Shown here in pieces: positions 8,962-16,148 of a DNA stretch of 46,715 nt (positions are counted from its first letter, which is position 1; every line of letters starts with the position of its first letter). Origin of the DNA: Candidatus Accumulibacter conexus (GTDB lineage: Bacteria; Pseudomonadota; Gammaproteobacteria; Burkholderiales; Rhodocyclaceae); contig JAGFNJ010000042.1 in assembly GCA_017592775.1 (NCBI GenBank), positions 1 to 46,715 of the forward strand, given 5' to 3'. The notes beneath the pieces were generated by a model that was not told where the DNA came from, searched no databases, and was given only the letters and a program-made list of their open reading frames with translations. A program made the translations under genes and the position numbers.

Positions 8962-9852
8962 TCAGTGGTTACTCCTTGGAACAAGGACTTGGTCAACAAA
9001 CTTCCGTGTTGCCGCGTTGGCTCCCACACCATGTGCGGGACATTTCCAGGCAGTCAGCCAAGGGGTCGGATTGAAACCACTGGGCTTGGTTGATCCCCAA
9101 GCAAATCGCGTCATCTCGCCCAGTACTTCACCCGTCTTGATGTCTAGGACCCTGACCGTGCTGCTGGCAACGCCCAAAGCGCGCTCGTCGGGAATGACAT
9201 GGTCCTCGAACGTAACACCGTAGCGGGGAGAAGGATCGGGGGCAAGGCTCTTTACCAGTGTCCACTGGTAAACATTGAGATCGTACGTGGGGTCGTTCTT
9301 GATTCCTAGTTGAACGTTAGGGGCTGTGATGTCCTTCTTGCCTACCACCTTGTTTGAACCCGTATAGCGATACCGTTGGCCGTCCTTCTCGTCGATGACA
9401 TCCACGTAGCGATAGCCCGGAAGATTGGATGCATTTTCCGGGACGTAATTGGTGTTGATGTAGCCACGACGATCGGGCGTTACCGGCACGCCTTCTCGCG
9501 AAGACTGCTCGTAGCCCAGGAAGGTCGTGATGTACTCGTCAGCCCGGCTTTCCAGGGCAAACGCCGCGCCCGGCCACATCAGGTCCGCCCACTCGCGACC
9601 GCCGGCCTGCGGGCGCACCTTCAAGAGGACGATCCCTTCCACGTCCAGCACGGTGCGGTAGATTTTCTCGCCGGCGACGGTTCTGCACTTCTCTTCGTAA
9701 AGCGCCCTGGCCTTCCGGGCGAGGGCCGCCTTCTTTTCTTCTTCCGCCTTGGCCAGTAGATGCTCGTTCCACGCCCAGCGGCCGGGGAAGGCTGCCCACA
9801 GCATCAGAAGCAACAGCACGCCATACAGCAACGATCGTCGTGTCCCTGTCAT
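8962..9852 (-). CDS. Membrane-anchored protein of unknown function, partner of the RTX gene
   Basis: 296 residues; not recognised. Residues about 7-26 (SLLYGVLLLLMLWAAF) form one hydrophobic segment without a lipobox or clear cleavage site, so the protein is probably an inner-membrane signal anchor. A short charged, Ala/Lys/Glu-rich helix (about 33-56) follows, then a roughly 240-residue soluble domain facing the periplasm. Few cysteines are present (near residues 56 and 270). The start has GGAGG 8 bases upstream. Its stop lies 2 bases before the RTX start codon, so the two genes are almost certainly cotranscribed and probably act together. A chaperone, anchor or immunity role is conceivable by position only; no sequence motif supports one. 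Confidence 0.75.
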   Translation of the reverse strand: MTGTRRSLLYGVLLLLMLWAAFPGRWAWNEHLLAKAEEEKKAALARKARALYEEKCRTVAGEKIYRTVLDVEGIVLLKVRPQAGGREWADLMWPGAAFALESRADEYITTFLGYEQSSREGVPVTPDRRGYINTNYVPENASNLPGYRYVDVIDEKDGQRYRYTGSNKVVGKKDITAPNVQLGIKNDPTYDLNVYQWTLVKSLAPDPSPRYGVTFEDHVIPDERALGVASSTVRVLDIKTGEVLGEMTRFAWGSTKPSGFNPTPWLTAWKCPAHGVGANAATRKFVDQVLVPRSNH

Positions 9853-9995
9853 GTGCGTATCCTCCCTTCGTTGTCACAGGCGCCGGCAGAACGCTCGATT
9901 TCTTCGCGTTCGAGAGGCCGCAGGCCAGATGCTGTCGCTAGCCCGGGAGGAGGGGCCCCACATCGCCTCCACGGCTCTCGCAAGAGCTGTACGAA

Positions 9996-10013
9996 AAAAC
10001 AGTATCATGACAG
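9996..10013 (-). promoter_or_regulatory. Candidate Pho box upstream of the RTX operon
   Basis: Read on the minus strand the site is CTGTCAT GATA CTGTTTT. Compared with the enterobacterial PhoB consensus (CTGTCAT, four A/T-rich bases, CTGTCAT) I count 15 of 18 matches. The two half-sites keep the 11-base period. It lies about 150 bases upstream of the first gene of the RTX unit and overlaps the predicted promoter. The region is AT-rich within a GC-rich genome. PhoB control is an inference. Confidence 0.4.
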
Positions 10014-10028
10014 AAAGTGGAGCGTCAA
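10001..10028 (-). promoter_or_regulatory. Predicted sigma70-type promoter of the RTX operon
   Basis: On the minus strand TTGACG (10028-10023) is followed after 16 bases by GATACT (10006-10001), with TACTGT as an alternative -10 at 18 bases. A short hairpin (GCTCT, 4-base loop, AGAGC; 9974-9987) lies just downstream in the leader. The untranslated leader would be about 140 bases. Confidence 0.4.
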
Positions 10029-10091
10029 GCGTCTATTGCCGAGCTTGTCCGAACCCGGCCGGTCAGCGCCCCGCGGTGCTTTTCCGCCGGC

Positions 10092-10571
10092 TCAAAGACC
10101 CAGGGTCATCGGGCTCAGCGGATCGCCGCCTTCGCCGAGAATCTCGTCGAAGCGCTGCTGGTAGGGGGCGCATTCCTCGCTGTCGTCGATGATCAGTCGG
10201 GACCGCGGCTGTTCCTGGTGGAAGCGAACGAGTGCGTTCCGGCCGTCGGCGATGAGCAGCGAATCCTTGAGCCTAGCGAGATGCGGCGGCGACTGGATGA
10301 TCGTCAGCGCCGGCGAATGGACGGCCAGGAGGTCCATCAGTTGGGGGCTGTACTGCCTGACGAAGTCCGCCTTCTGGACGACGATCGTCAGTCGTGTGGT
10401 GGGCTGCCGCGCGCTCAGCAAGCGGCGCAGCGCGGCGATCCGCGCGGGGCGTTCGAGCTTGAGCGGCGACAGGTTCTCGTCAAAAACGAGGAGTGTCGTC
10501 GGCGACAGGTCGAGGATTTCCTGTACCGCGCTATCGTGCTCGCTCCAGGTGGTGATCAGCTTGCTGGTCAT
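10092..10571 (-). CDS. Small hypothetical protein
   Basis: 159 residues from ATG at 10571, chosen because GGAGG lies 7 bases upstream; a longer frame reaches 10697 but would run into glyA. No signal peptide or membrane segment is seen. The sequence looks soluble and cytoplasmic, with a hydrophobic core (TTLLVFDENL near residues 25-34, RLTIVVQKADF near 59-69) and repeated Leu-rich helices. The pattern of alternating short hydrophobic strands could suit an alpha/beta fold, but I do not recognise the family. It is divergent from glyA across about 106 bases, and its 3' end faces the RTX operon promoter. Confidence 0.65.
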   Translation of the reverse strand: MTSKLITTWSEHDSAVQEILDLSPTTLLVFDENLSPLKLERPARIAALRRLLSARQPTTRLTIVVQKADFVRQYSPQLMDLLAVHSPALTIIQSPPHLARLKDSLLIADGRNALVRFHQEQPRSRLIIDDSEECAPYQQRFDEILGEGGDPLSPMTLGL

Positions 10572-10677
10572 CGATGGGCCTCCATTCGTTTGCTGTCGAA
10601 GATAGCAGGCGTGGCGCCGACCGGGCAAGCGCCCGCATGCTACAATCGAAATCTTTTCAAGGCTTGCGAGGCACACG

Positions 10678-11937
10678 ATGTTTTCCGCGAAAGACACCCT
10701 GGCGAAAGTGGATCCCGAGATCTGGCAGGCGATCGAGAACGAGAATCGCCGTCAGGAAGAGCACATCGAGCTGATCGCTTCCGAGAACTACGTGAGCCAT
10801 GCCGTGATGGCGGCACAAGGCTCGCAGCTGACCAACAAGTATGCCGAAGGCTACCCGGGCAAGCGCTACTACGGAGGCTGCGAGCATGTCGATGTCGCGG
10901 AACAGCTGGCCATCGAGCGACTGAAGAAACTGTTCAATGCCGAGGCCGCGAACGTGCAGCCAAACTCGGGGTCGCAGGCCAATCAGGCCGTGCTGATGGC
11001 CTTTGCCAAGCCGGGCGACACGATCATGGGCATGAGCCTGGCCGAAGGCGGGCACCTGACCCATGGCATGCCCCTGAACATGTCCGGCAAGTGGTTCAAG
11101 GTCGTTGCCTATGGTCTCGACGCGCATGAGGCCATCGATTACGAGAAGATGGAAGCGCTGGCGCGCGAGCACAAGCCGCGCATCCTGATCGCCGGCGCCT
11201 CGGCGTATTCGCTGCATATCGACTTCGAACGGTTCGCCAACGTGGCCAGGGAGATCGGCGCGATCTTCATGGTCGATATGGCGCACTACGCCGGCCTGAT
11301 TGCCGCCGGTTGTTACCCGAACCCGGTGCCGCATGCGGATGTCGTGACGTCGACGACGCACAAGACGCTGCGCGGTCCGCGCGGTGGCGTCATCCTGATG
11401 AAGGCCGAGCACGAAAAGGCGATCAACTCGGCGGTGTTCCCGGGTCTGCAGGGCGGGCCGCTGATGCACGTGATCGCGGCCAAGGCGGTGGCCTTCAAGG
11501 AGGCGCTGACGCACGGTTTCCGCGCCTACCAGGAGCAGGTCGTCGCCAATGCGCGTGTCCTGTCACGCGTGTTGTCGGAAGAACGCGGCCTGCGCATCGT
11601 TTCCGGCCGTACCGAGTCGCACGTCTTCCTGGTCGATCTGCGGGCCAAGAACATCACCGGCAAGGAAGCCGAGGCGGCCTTGGGGGCCGCGCATATCACG
11701 GTGAACAAGAACGCGATTCCGAACGATCCGCAGAAACCCTTCGTTACCTCGGGGATTCGTATCGGCTCGCCGGCGATGACGACTCGCGGCTTCACCGAGA
11801 TCGAGTCGGAACTGGTCGGGCACCTCATCGCTGATGTGCTCGACGCGCCCGGTGACCAGGACGTTCTGCAACGCGTTCGCGCCGACGTTTCGACGCTGTG
11901 CCGGAAATTCCCGGTGTATGGTGCGCCGGCGGGATGA
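10678..11937 (+). CDS. glyA: Serine hydroxymethyltransferase
   Basis: Converts serine and tetrahydrofolate to glycine and 5,10-methylene-THF, the main cytosolic source of one-carbon units. It is a PLP enzyme of fold type I. 419 residues, close to the bacterial norm of about 415-420. The PLP-binding lysine is in [14 protein letters not shown] at residue 229 (11362-11364), the same number as in E. coli. The N-terminal [11 protein letters not shown] and the [14 protein letters not shown] region are typical. The start ATG has GAGG about 6 bases upstream; a TACAAT at 10641-10646 may be its -10. The stop overlaps the nrdR start (ATGA at 11934), so glyA-nrdR are translationally coupled, an order common in proteobacteria. 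Confidence 0.97.
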   Translation: MFSAKDTLAKVDPEIWQAIENENRRQEEHIELIASENYVSHAVMAAQGSQLTNKYAEGYPGKRYYGGCEHVDVAEQLAIERLKKLFNAEAANVQPNSGSQANQAVLMAFAKPGDTIMGMSLAEGGHLTHGMPLNMSGKWFKVVAYGLDAHEAIDYEKMEALAREHKPRILIAGASAYSLHIDFERFANVAREIGAIFMVDMAHYAGLIAAGCYPNPVPHADVVTSTTHKTLRGPRGGVILMKAEHEKAINSAVFPGLQGGPLMHVIAAKAVAFKEALTHGFRAYQEQVVANARVLSRVLSEERGLRIVSGRTESHVFLVDLRAKNITGKEAEAALGAAHITVNKNAIPNDPQKPFVTSGIRIGSPAMTTRGFTEIESELVGHLIADVLDAPGDQDVLQRVRADVSTLCRKFPVYGAPAG

Positions 11938-12404
11938 AGTGTCCGTTCTGCGGCGCCGACGAGACGGCGGTCGCCGACACACGCATCAATGACGACGGCG
12001 ACATAGTCAGGCGCCGGCGGCGCTGCCTCACCTGTGACAAGCGCTTTACCACTTACGAGCGGGCAGAACTGCGCATGCCGCAGGTCATCAAGAAGAATGG
12101 CTCGCGTGTCGACTTCGAACGCGAGAAGCTCGGCGCCAGTCTTTGGCTGGCATTGCGCAAGCGACCGGTGAGCAGCGAAGCGGTCGATGCGGCGATCGTC
12201 CGCATCGAAGAGAAACTGCTGGCGCTCGGCGAGCGTGAAGTCTCCTCGGAAAAGATCGGTGAAATGGTCATGCGCGAGCTGAAGAAGCTCGACAAGGTGG
12301 CCTATGTTCGCTTCGCTTCGGTCTACCGCAATTTCGAGGACGTCGACGAGTTCTCGAAGGTCATTCGCGAAGTCTCCCGCTCGCCGCAGCCGCTCGGTCG
12401 TTGA
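11934..12404 (+). CDS. nrdR: Transcriptional repressor NrdR
   Basis: 156 residues. An N-terminal zinc ribbon has C3, C6, C31 and C34, followed by an ATP-cone domain ([16 protein letters not shown] near residue 50 onward) that senses ATP/dATP. NrdR represses ribonucleotide reductase genes by binding NrdR boxes. ATG at 11934 overlaps the glyA stop and is preferred over the longer frame opening at 11898, which lies inside glyA. The stop TGA overlaps the TTG that could open ribD. No NrdR box was found near this locus, so control acts elsewhere. Confidence 0.96.
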   Translation: MKCPFCGADETAVADTRINDDGDIVRRRRRCLTCDKRFTTYERAELRMPQVIKKNGSRVDFEREKLGASLWLALRKRPVSSEAVDAAIVRIEEKLLALGEREVSSEKIGEMVMRELKKLDKVAYVRFASVYRNFEDVDEFSKVIREVSRSPQPLGR

Positions 12405-12412
12405 GAGAGCCG

Positions 12413-13510
12413 GTGTTCAGCGCCGCCGATCACGACTTCATGGCGCGTGCGCTTCGGCTTGCCGAACGCGGGCTGTATACGACGACACCCAATCCACGCG
12501 TCGGCTGCGTCATCGTCGCCGACGGTGAAGTCGTCGGCGAAGGCTGGCACGTGCGGGCGGGCGGGCGGCACGCCGAAGTGCACGCCCTGCAGGCGGCGGG
12601 CGAAAAAGCCGCCGGTGCCACCGCCTACGTCACGCTCGAGCCGTGCAGTCACCATGGTCGCACCCCACCTTGCGTCGAGGCCTTGCTTGCGGCGGGGGTG
12701 GCGCGTGTCGTCGCGGCGATGCAGGATCCCAATCCGCAGGTGGCGGGAAGCGGGCTGGCCAGCTTGCAGGCCGCTGGCGTGCGCGCCGAGTGTGGCTTGC
12801 TGGCGGCCGAGGCGGGGGAAATCAACATCGGCTTCGTCGCCCGCATGACGCGTTGCCGGCCATGGCTGCGCCTGAAGCTGGCAGCCAGCCTCGACGGCAA
12901 GACGGCGCTGCGCAATGGCGCCAGCCAGTGGCTGACCGGCCCGGCGGCCAGGCAGGACGGGCACCGCTGGCGAGCCCGTGCCTGCGCCATCCTCACCGGC
13001 ATCGGCACGGTCCGCCACGACGATCCGCAGCTCAACGTGCGTGGGGTCGAGGGATTCGCCGGCGAGCTCCGCCAACCCTTGAAGGTCGTCGTGGACAGTC
13101 GGCTCGAGCTGTCGCCGGACGCCAGACTGCTGCGTGATGGCCAGGTCCTGGTCGCCGCCGCGCTTGTCGACCGGGCGAAGGTCGACGCGCTTGCGCAGCG
13201 TGGTGCCGAGGTGCTGCTGCTGCCCGGGCCGGCCGGCCGGGTCGATCTGGCGGCGCTGCTCGATGAACTCGCCAGGCGCGGTATCAATGAAGTGCACGGC
13301 GAGGCGGGTTTCGCACTCGGTGGTTCGCTGCTCGATGCCGGCCTGGTCGACGAGCTGCTGCTCTACCTGGCGCCCTGCCTGGTGGGCGACGCGGCACGCG
13401 GGATGTTCGACCTGCCACCGCTCGCGTCGCTTGCCGGTCGCCGCCGACTGTCGATCCGCGACCTGCGTTCGGTGGGCCCCGACCTGCGTCTGCTGGCGCG
13501 CTTCAACTGA
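12413..13510 (+). CDS. ribD: Bifunctional diaminohydroxyphosphoribosylaminopyrimidine deaminase / 5-amino-6-(5-phosphoribosylamino)uracil reductase
   Basis: Catalyses the second (deamination) and third (NADPH reduction) steps of riboflavin synthesis. About 365 residues. The N-terminal CMP/dCMP-deaminase domain shows HAEVHAL and PCSHHGRTPPC, the zinc ligands and catalytic Glu. The C-terminal RibD reductase domain starts near LKLAASLDGKTAL. I prefer GTG at 12413 (the family start reads MFSAADH) with GAGAG just upstream; TTG at 12401, overlapping the nrdR stop, is the alternative and would add four residues. It is the last gene of the glyA-nrdR-ribD run, and its final 8 bases overlap the convergent moeB-like gene. 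Confidence 0.94.
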   Translation: MFSAADHDFMARALRLAERGLYTTTPNPRVGCVIVADGEVVGEGWHVRAGGRHAEVHALQAAGEKAAGATAYVTLEPCSHHGRTPPCVEALLAAGVARVVAAMQDPNPQVAGSGLASLQAAGVRAECGLLAAEAGEINIGFVARMTRCRPWLRLKLAASLDGKTALRNGASQWLTGPAARQDGHRWRARACAILTGIGTVRHDDPQLNVRGVEGFAGELRQPLKVVVDSRLELSPDARLLRDGQVLVAAALVDRAKVDALAQRGAEVLLLPGPAGRVDLAALLDELARRGINEVHGEAGFALGGSLLDAGLVDELLLYLAPCLVGDAARGMFDLPPLASLAGRRRLSIRDLRSVGPDLRLLARFN

Positions 13511-14261
13511 GGCTGTCGCAGGCGCAGACCGGACACTCCGGATCCCTGCCGAACCTGACGCTGCGCCATTCCATAGATAGTCCGTCGAGCAACCACAGGC
13601 GGCCGACGGCCACCTCGCCGACACCGATGATCAGTTTCAGCGCTTCGGCGGCCTGCATGGCGCCGATGATCCCGGTAAGCGGCGCGAAGACTCCCATCAC
13701 CGCACAGCGCACCTCCTCGACATCATCACCTTCCGGAAACAGGCAGTTGTAACAGGGCGTGTGATCGCGTCGGCTGTCGAACACCGCCAGTTGCCCGGCA
13801 AAGCGGATCGCGGCGCCCGAAACGAGCGGAGTGTGGTGCCTGACGCAGGCGCGATTGACCGCGTGCCGCGTTGCAAAGTTGTCGCAGCAATCGAGAACGA
13901 CGTCCGCCTCGGCGACCTGCGCCGCCAGCGCGTCGCCGGCCAGCCGGGTGGTGATCGCTGCGACTGTCACTTCGGGGTTGATGCCCCGTAATGCCGTCTG
14001 TCCGGACACGGCCTTGGGCTGGCCGACGCGCTCCAGCGTGTGCAGGATCTGGCGCTGCAGGTTGGTGAGGTCCACCGTGTCACCGTCCGCCAGCGTGATT
14101 CTCCCGACCCCGGCAGAAGCGAGATAGAGCGCCGCCGGCGACCCCAGGCCGCCGGCACCGACGATCAGCACTCTGGCTTGACCCAGCCTCTCCTGTCCTT
14201 CGATACCGACTTCGTCGAGCAGGATGTGGCGGCTGTAGCGCAGCAACTGTCCGTCGTTCAT
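13503..14261 (-). CDS. moeB: MoeB/ThiF-family adenylyltransferase (E1-like)
   Basis: 252 residues. Activates the C-terminal glycine of a ubiquitin-fold sulfur carrier (MoaD for molybdopterin, or ThiS) by adenylation. Seen: the GAGGLGSPAALYLASAG nucleotide-binding loop, DxVDLTNLQRQ, CDNFATRHAVN, RFAGQLAVFD, and two CxxC zinc pairs (CYNC near residue 178 and CPVC near the C-terminus). No rhodanese domain is fused. Whether it serves molybdenum cofactor or thiamine cannot be settled from sequence; bacterial MoeB and ThiF are very alike. It starts 10 bases after the upstream hypothetical gene and ends inside ribD on the other strand. Confidence 0.88.
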   Translation of the reverse strand: MNDGQLLRYSRHILLDEVGIEGQERLGQARVLIVGAGGLGSPAALYLASAGVGRITLADGDTVDLTNLQRQILHTLERVGQPKAVSGQTALRGINPEVTVAAITTRLAGDALAAQVAEADVVLDCCDNFATRHAVNRACVRHHTPLVSGAAIRFAGQLAVFDSRRDHTPCYNCLFPEGDDVEEVRCAVMGVFAPLTGIIGAMQAAEALKLIIGVGEVAVGRLWLLDGLSMEWRSVRFGRDPECPVCACDSLS

Positions 14262-14271
14262 CGGGTCGGCA

Positions 14272-14691
14272 CTATTTGTATTCGCGCCACTCCGGTGGGG
14301 TGTCGTCGTGGTCGCCGTGTGGGTGGCGCTCCCAGGCGTGCGTGTAGGCTTCCGACTGCGAGCGCTTGAGTGGCCGATGAGGAGCGTCGAGGTTGTGCAG
14401 CTGTGTTTCCTCGACGTAATAGATCAGCGCCCGCATCATCTTGCTCATCAGCGTGTTGTCGAGGTGATAGCCCTTGTCTTCGAGCGTCCCCTCGAGTTCC
14501 TGCAGGGAGTGGTGATGCAGATCGTAGGCAACGCCGACCACTCTCGCCTGCTCACGCCGTTCCACTTCCAGTTGGTCGACCCGGGAGAGAAAGTCGGAGG
14601 CCTCGCGCACCTGTCCGGGCGGAAACTTGGCGAACAGGATGTTCCGCTCCTTGCGGATCGGCCGTTGCGGCGTGGCGACCGGTCGTTTCAC
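14272..14691 (-). CDS. Conserved-looking hypothetical protein
   Basis: 139 residues from GTG at 14691, chosen for GGAGGAG 5 bases upstream; an overlapping ATG at 14693 is out of frame and stops at once. No signal or membrane segment is present. It is charged and probably helical: the middle (VDQLEVERREQARVVGVAYD) suggests a long helix, and the C-terminus is His/Asp-rich (ERHPHGDHDD), which might bind metal. It sits between ctpA (22-base gap) and moeB (10-base gap), so it is part of the envC-ctpA-moeB operon. Function unknown. Confidence 0.7.
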   Translation of the reverse strand: MKRPVATPQRPIRKERNILFAKFPPGQVREASDFLSRVDQLEVERREQARVVGVAYDLHHHSLQELEGTLEDKGYHLDNTLMSKMMRALIYYVEETQLHNLDAPHRPLKRSQSEAYTHAWERHPHGDHDDTPPEWREYK

Positions 14692-14713
14692 ATTTCTCCT
14701 CCGGGAGCCGAGC

Positions 14714-16126
14714 TCACTGGATGGCCTGCATGATCTGCATCCCCTTGAGCAGATTCAGCGCCTGGGTGAGTTGGTAGTCCTTGGGCGACGCAAGTTCGCG
14801 GCTTGGCAACTCGGATGACTCGTCGGCCTCTTCCCGCGGCGCGCCACTCTTCGGCTTGGCCGGTGCGGCCTTGGCGGCCGGCTTGGCCGGCGTCTCCTTG
14901 GCCGGTGGCGTGCCGTCCTTGCTGCCGTCGAGGTGATGGTCGAGGTTGGCTTCGCGCAAACGCTGTGCCGAGCTGCCGTTGGCGCTTTCCTCGACAACGA
15001 TGTCGGGAACGATGCCCTTGGCCTGAATGGAGCGGCCCGACGGCGTGAAGTAGCGTGCCGTGGTCAGCTTGATCGCGGTGTTTCCCGGCAAGGGCAGTAC
15101 GGTTTGCACGGAGCCCTTGCCGAAGGTCGTCGTGCCGAGGACGAGGGCTCGCTTGTGGTCCTGCAGCGCGCCGGCAACGATTTCGGACGCCGAAGCGGAA
15201 CCCCCGTTTACCAGTACCACCATTGGCACTTTGCGCGCCTGGGGTGGCAGATTCCTGAGGTAATCGTCGCGGCTGCCGCGCAGGTAATCGGCGGGGGATG
15301 CCGAGAAGCGGTGCTTGGCATCGGCAGTACGCCCATCGGTCGAGGTGACCAGCGTGTCGGGTGGCAGGAAGGCCGCCGAAACACCCACGGCGCTGTTCAG
15401 CAAGCCGCCCGGATCGTTGCGCAGATCGAGAACCAGTCCCTTGAGCGGGCCGGGTTTGGTCAGGTCGTTGAGATGCTTGACCACGGCAGCGCCGGTATTC
15501 TCCTGGAAGGAAGTGATGCGCAGGTAGCCGTAGCCGCCGTCAAGAAGCTTCGACTTGACGCTCTGCACCTTGATGACTTCGCGCGTGAGCGTTACTTCCA
15601 GAGGTTTGGTTTCGCCTTTGCGGAGGATGGACAGTCTGATCTGCGACTTCGGCTTGCCGCGCATGCGTTTGACGGCTTCGTTCAGTGTCAGGCCCTTGAC
15701 GAGCGTGTCGTCGATCTTGAAGATCATGTCGCCAGGTTTGACGCCGGCACGGTCGGCGGGAGTGTCCTCGATCGGCGAGACGACCTTGACCAGTCCGTCT
15801 TCCATGCCGACTTCGATACCGATTCCGCCGAACTCGCCTTGCGTGCCGACCTGCAGGTCCTTGAAGGCGTCGGCGTCGAGGTAGCTGGAGTGCGGGTCCA
15901 GGTTCGAAAGCATGCCGCTGATCGCGTGCGTGATCAGTTTCTTGTCCTCGACCGGCTCGACATAGCCCTGCTTGATGGCGTTGAACACCTCGGCGAAGGT
16001 TCGCAGCTCTTCGACCGGCAGGCTTGCTCGGGTCTCCTTGTCGGCGATTGCCGAAAACTGCAGGCTGAGCAGAACGCCCCCCAGCATGCCGGCGCAAACC
16101 AGCCCGGCCTGTTTCAACTTGCCCAT
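14714..16126 (-). CDS. ctpA: C-terminal processing peptidase, S41 family
   Basis: A periplasmic serine protease that degrades or trims proteins by their C-termini. About 470 residues from ATG at 16126 (GGAG 8 bases upstream); an upstream ATG at 16147, one base after the envC stop, has no good ribosome site. It has an N-terminal signal anchor (AGLVCAGMLGGVLLSLQF), a helical domain with HAISGMLSNLDPHSSYL, and a PDZ domain (FGGIGIEVG to about VTLTREVI). The S41 catalytic core has Ser in NGGSASASEIV and Lys in TFGKGSVQ. The Ala/Pro/Lys-rich tail (AKETPAKPAAKAAPAKP) is low complexity. Follows envC directly in one operon, consistent with a cell-envelope role. Confidence 0.94.
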   Translation of the reverse strand: MGKLKQAGLVCAGMLGGVLLSLQFSAIADKETRASLPVEELRTFAEVFNAIKQGYVEPVEDKKLITHAISGMLSNLDPHSSYLDADAFKDLQVGTQGEFGGIGIEVGMEDGLVKVVSPIEDTPADRAGVKPGDMIFKIDDTLVKGLTLNEAVKRMRGKPKSQIRLSILRKGETKPLEVTLTREVIKVQSVKSKLLDGGYGYLRITSFQENTGAAVVKHLNDLTKPGPLKGLVLDLRNDPGGLLNSAVGVSAAFLPPDTLVTSTDGRTADAKHRFSASPADYLRGSRDDYLRNLPPQARKVPMVVLVNGGSASASEIVAGALQDHKRALVLGTTTFGKGSVQTVLPLPGNTAIKLTTARYFTPSGRSIQAKGIVPDIVVEESANGSSAQRLREANLDHHLDGSKDGTPPAKETPAKPAAKAAPAKPKSGAPREEADESSELPSRELASPKDYQLTQALNLLKGMQIMQAIQ

Positions 16127-16148
16127 TTGTCTCGCTCCAGTGCGCATC

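Noticed and set aside
10641-10646. TACAAT upstream of glyA as a full promoter
   Set aside because: No -35 hexamer with more than three matches lies at 16-18 bases, so only a possible -10 is noted under glyA.
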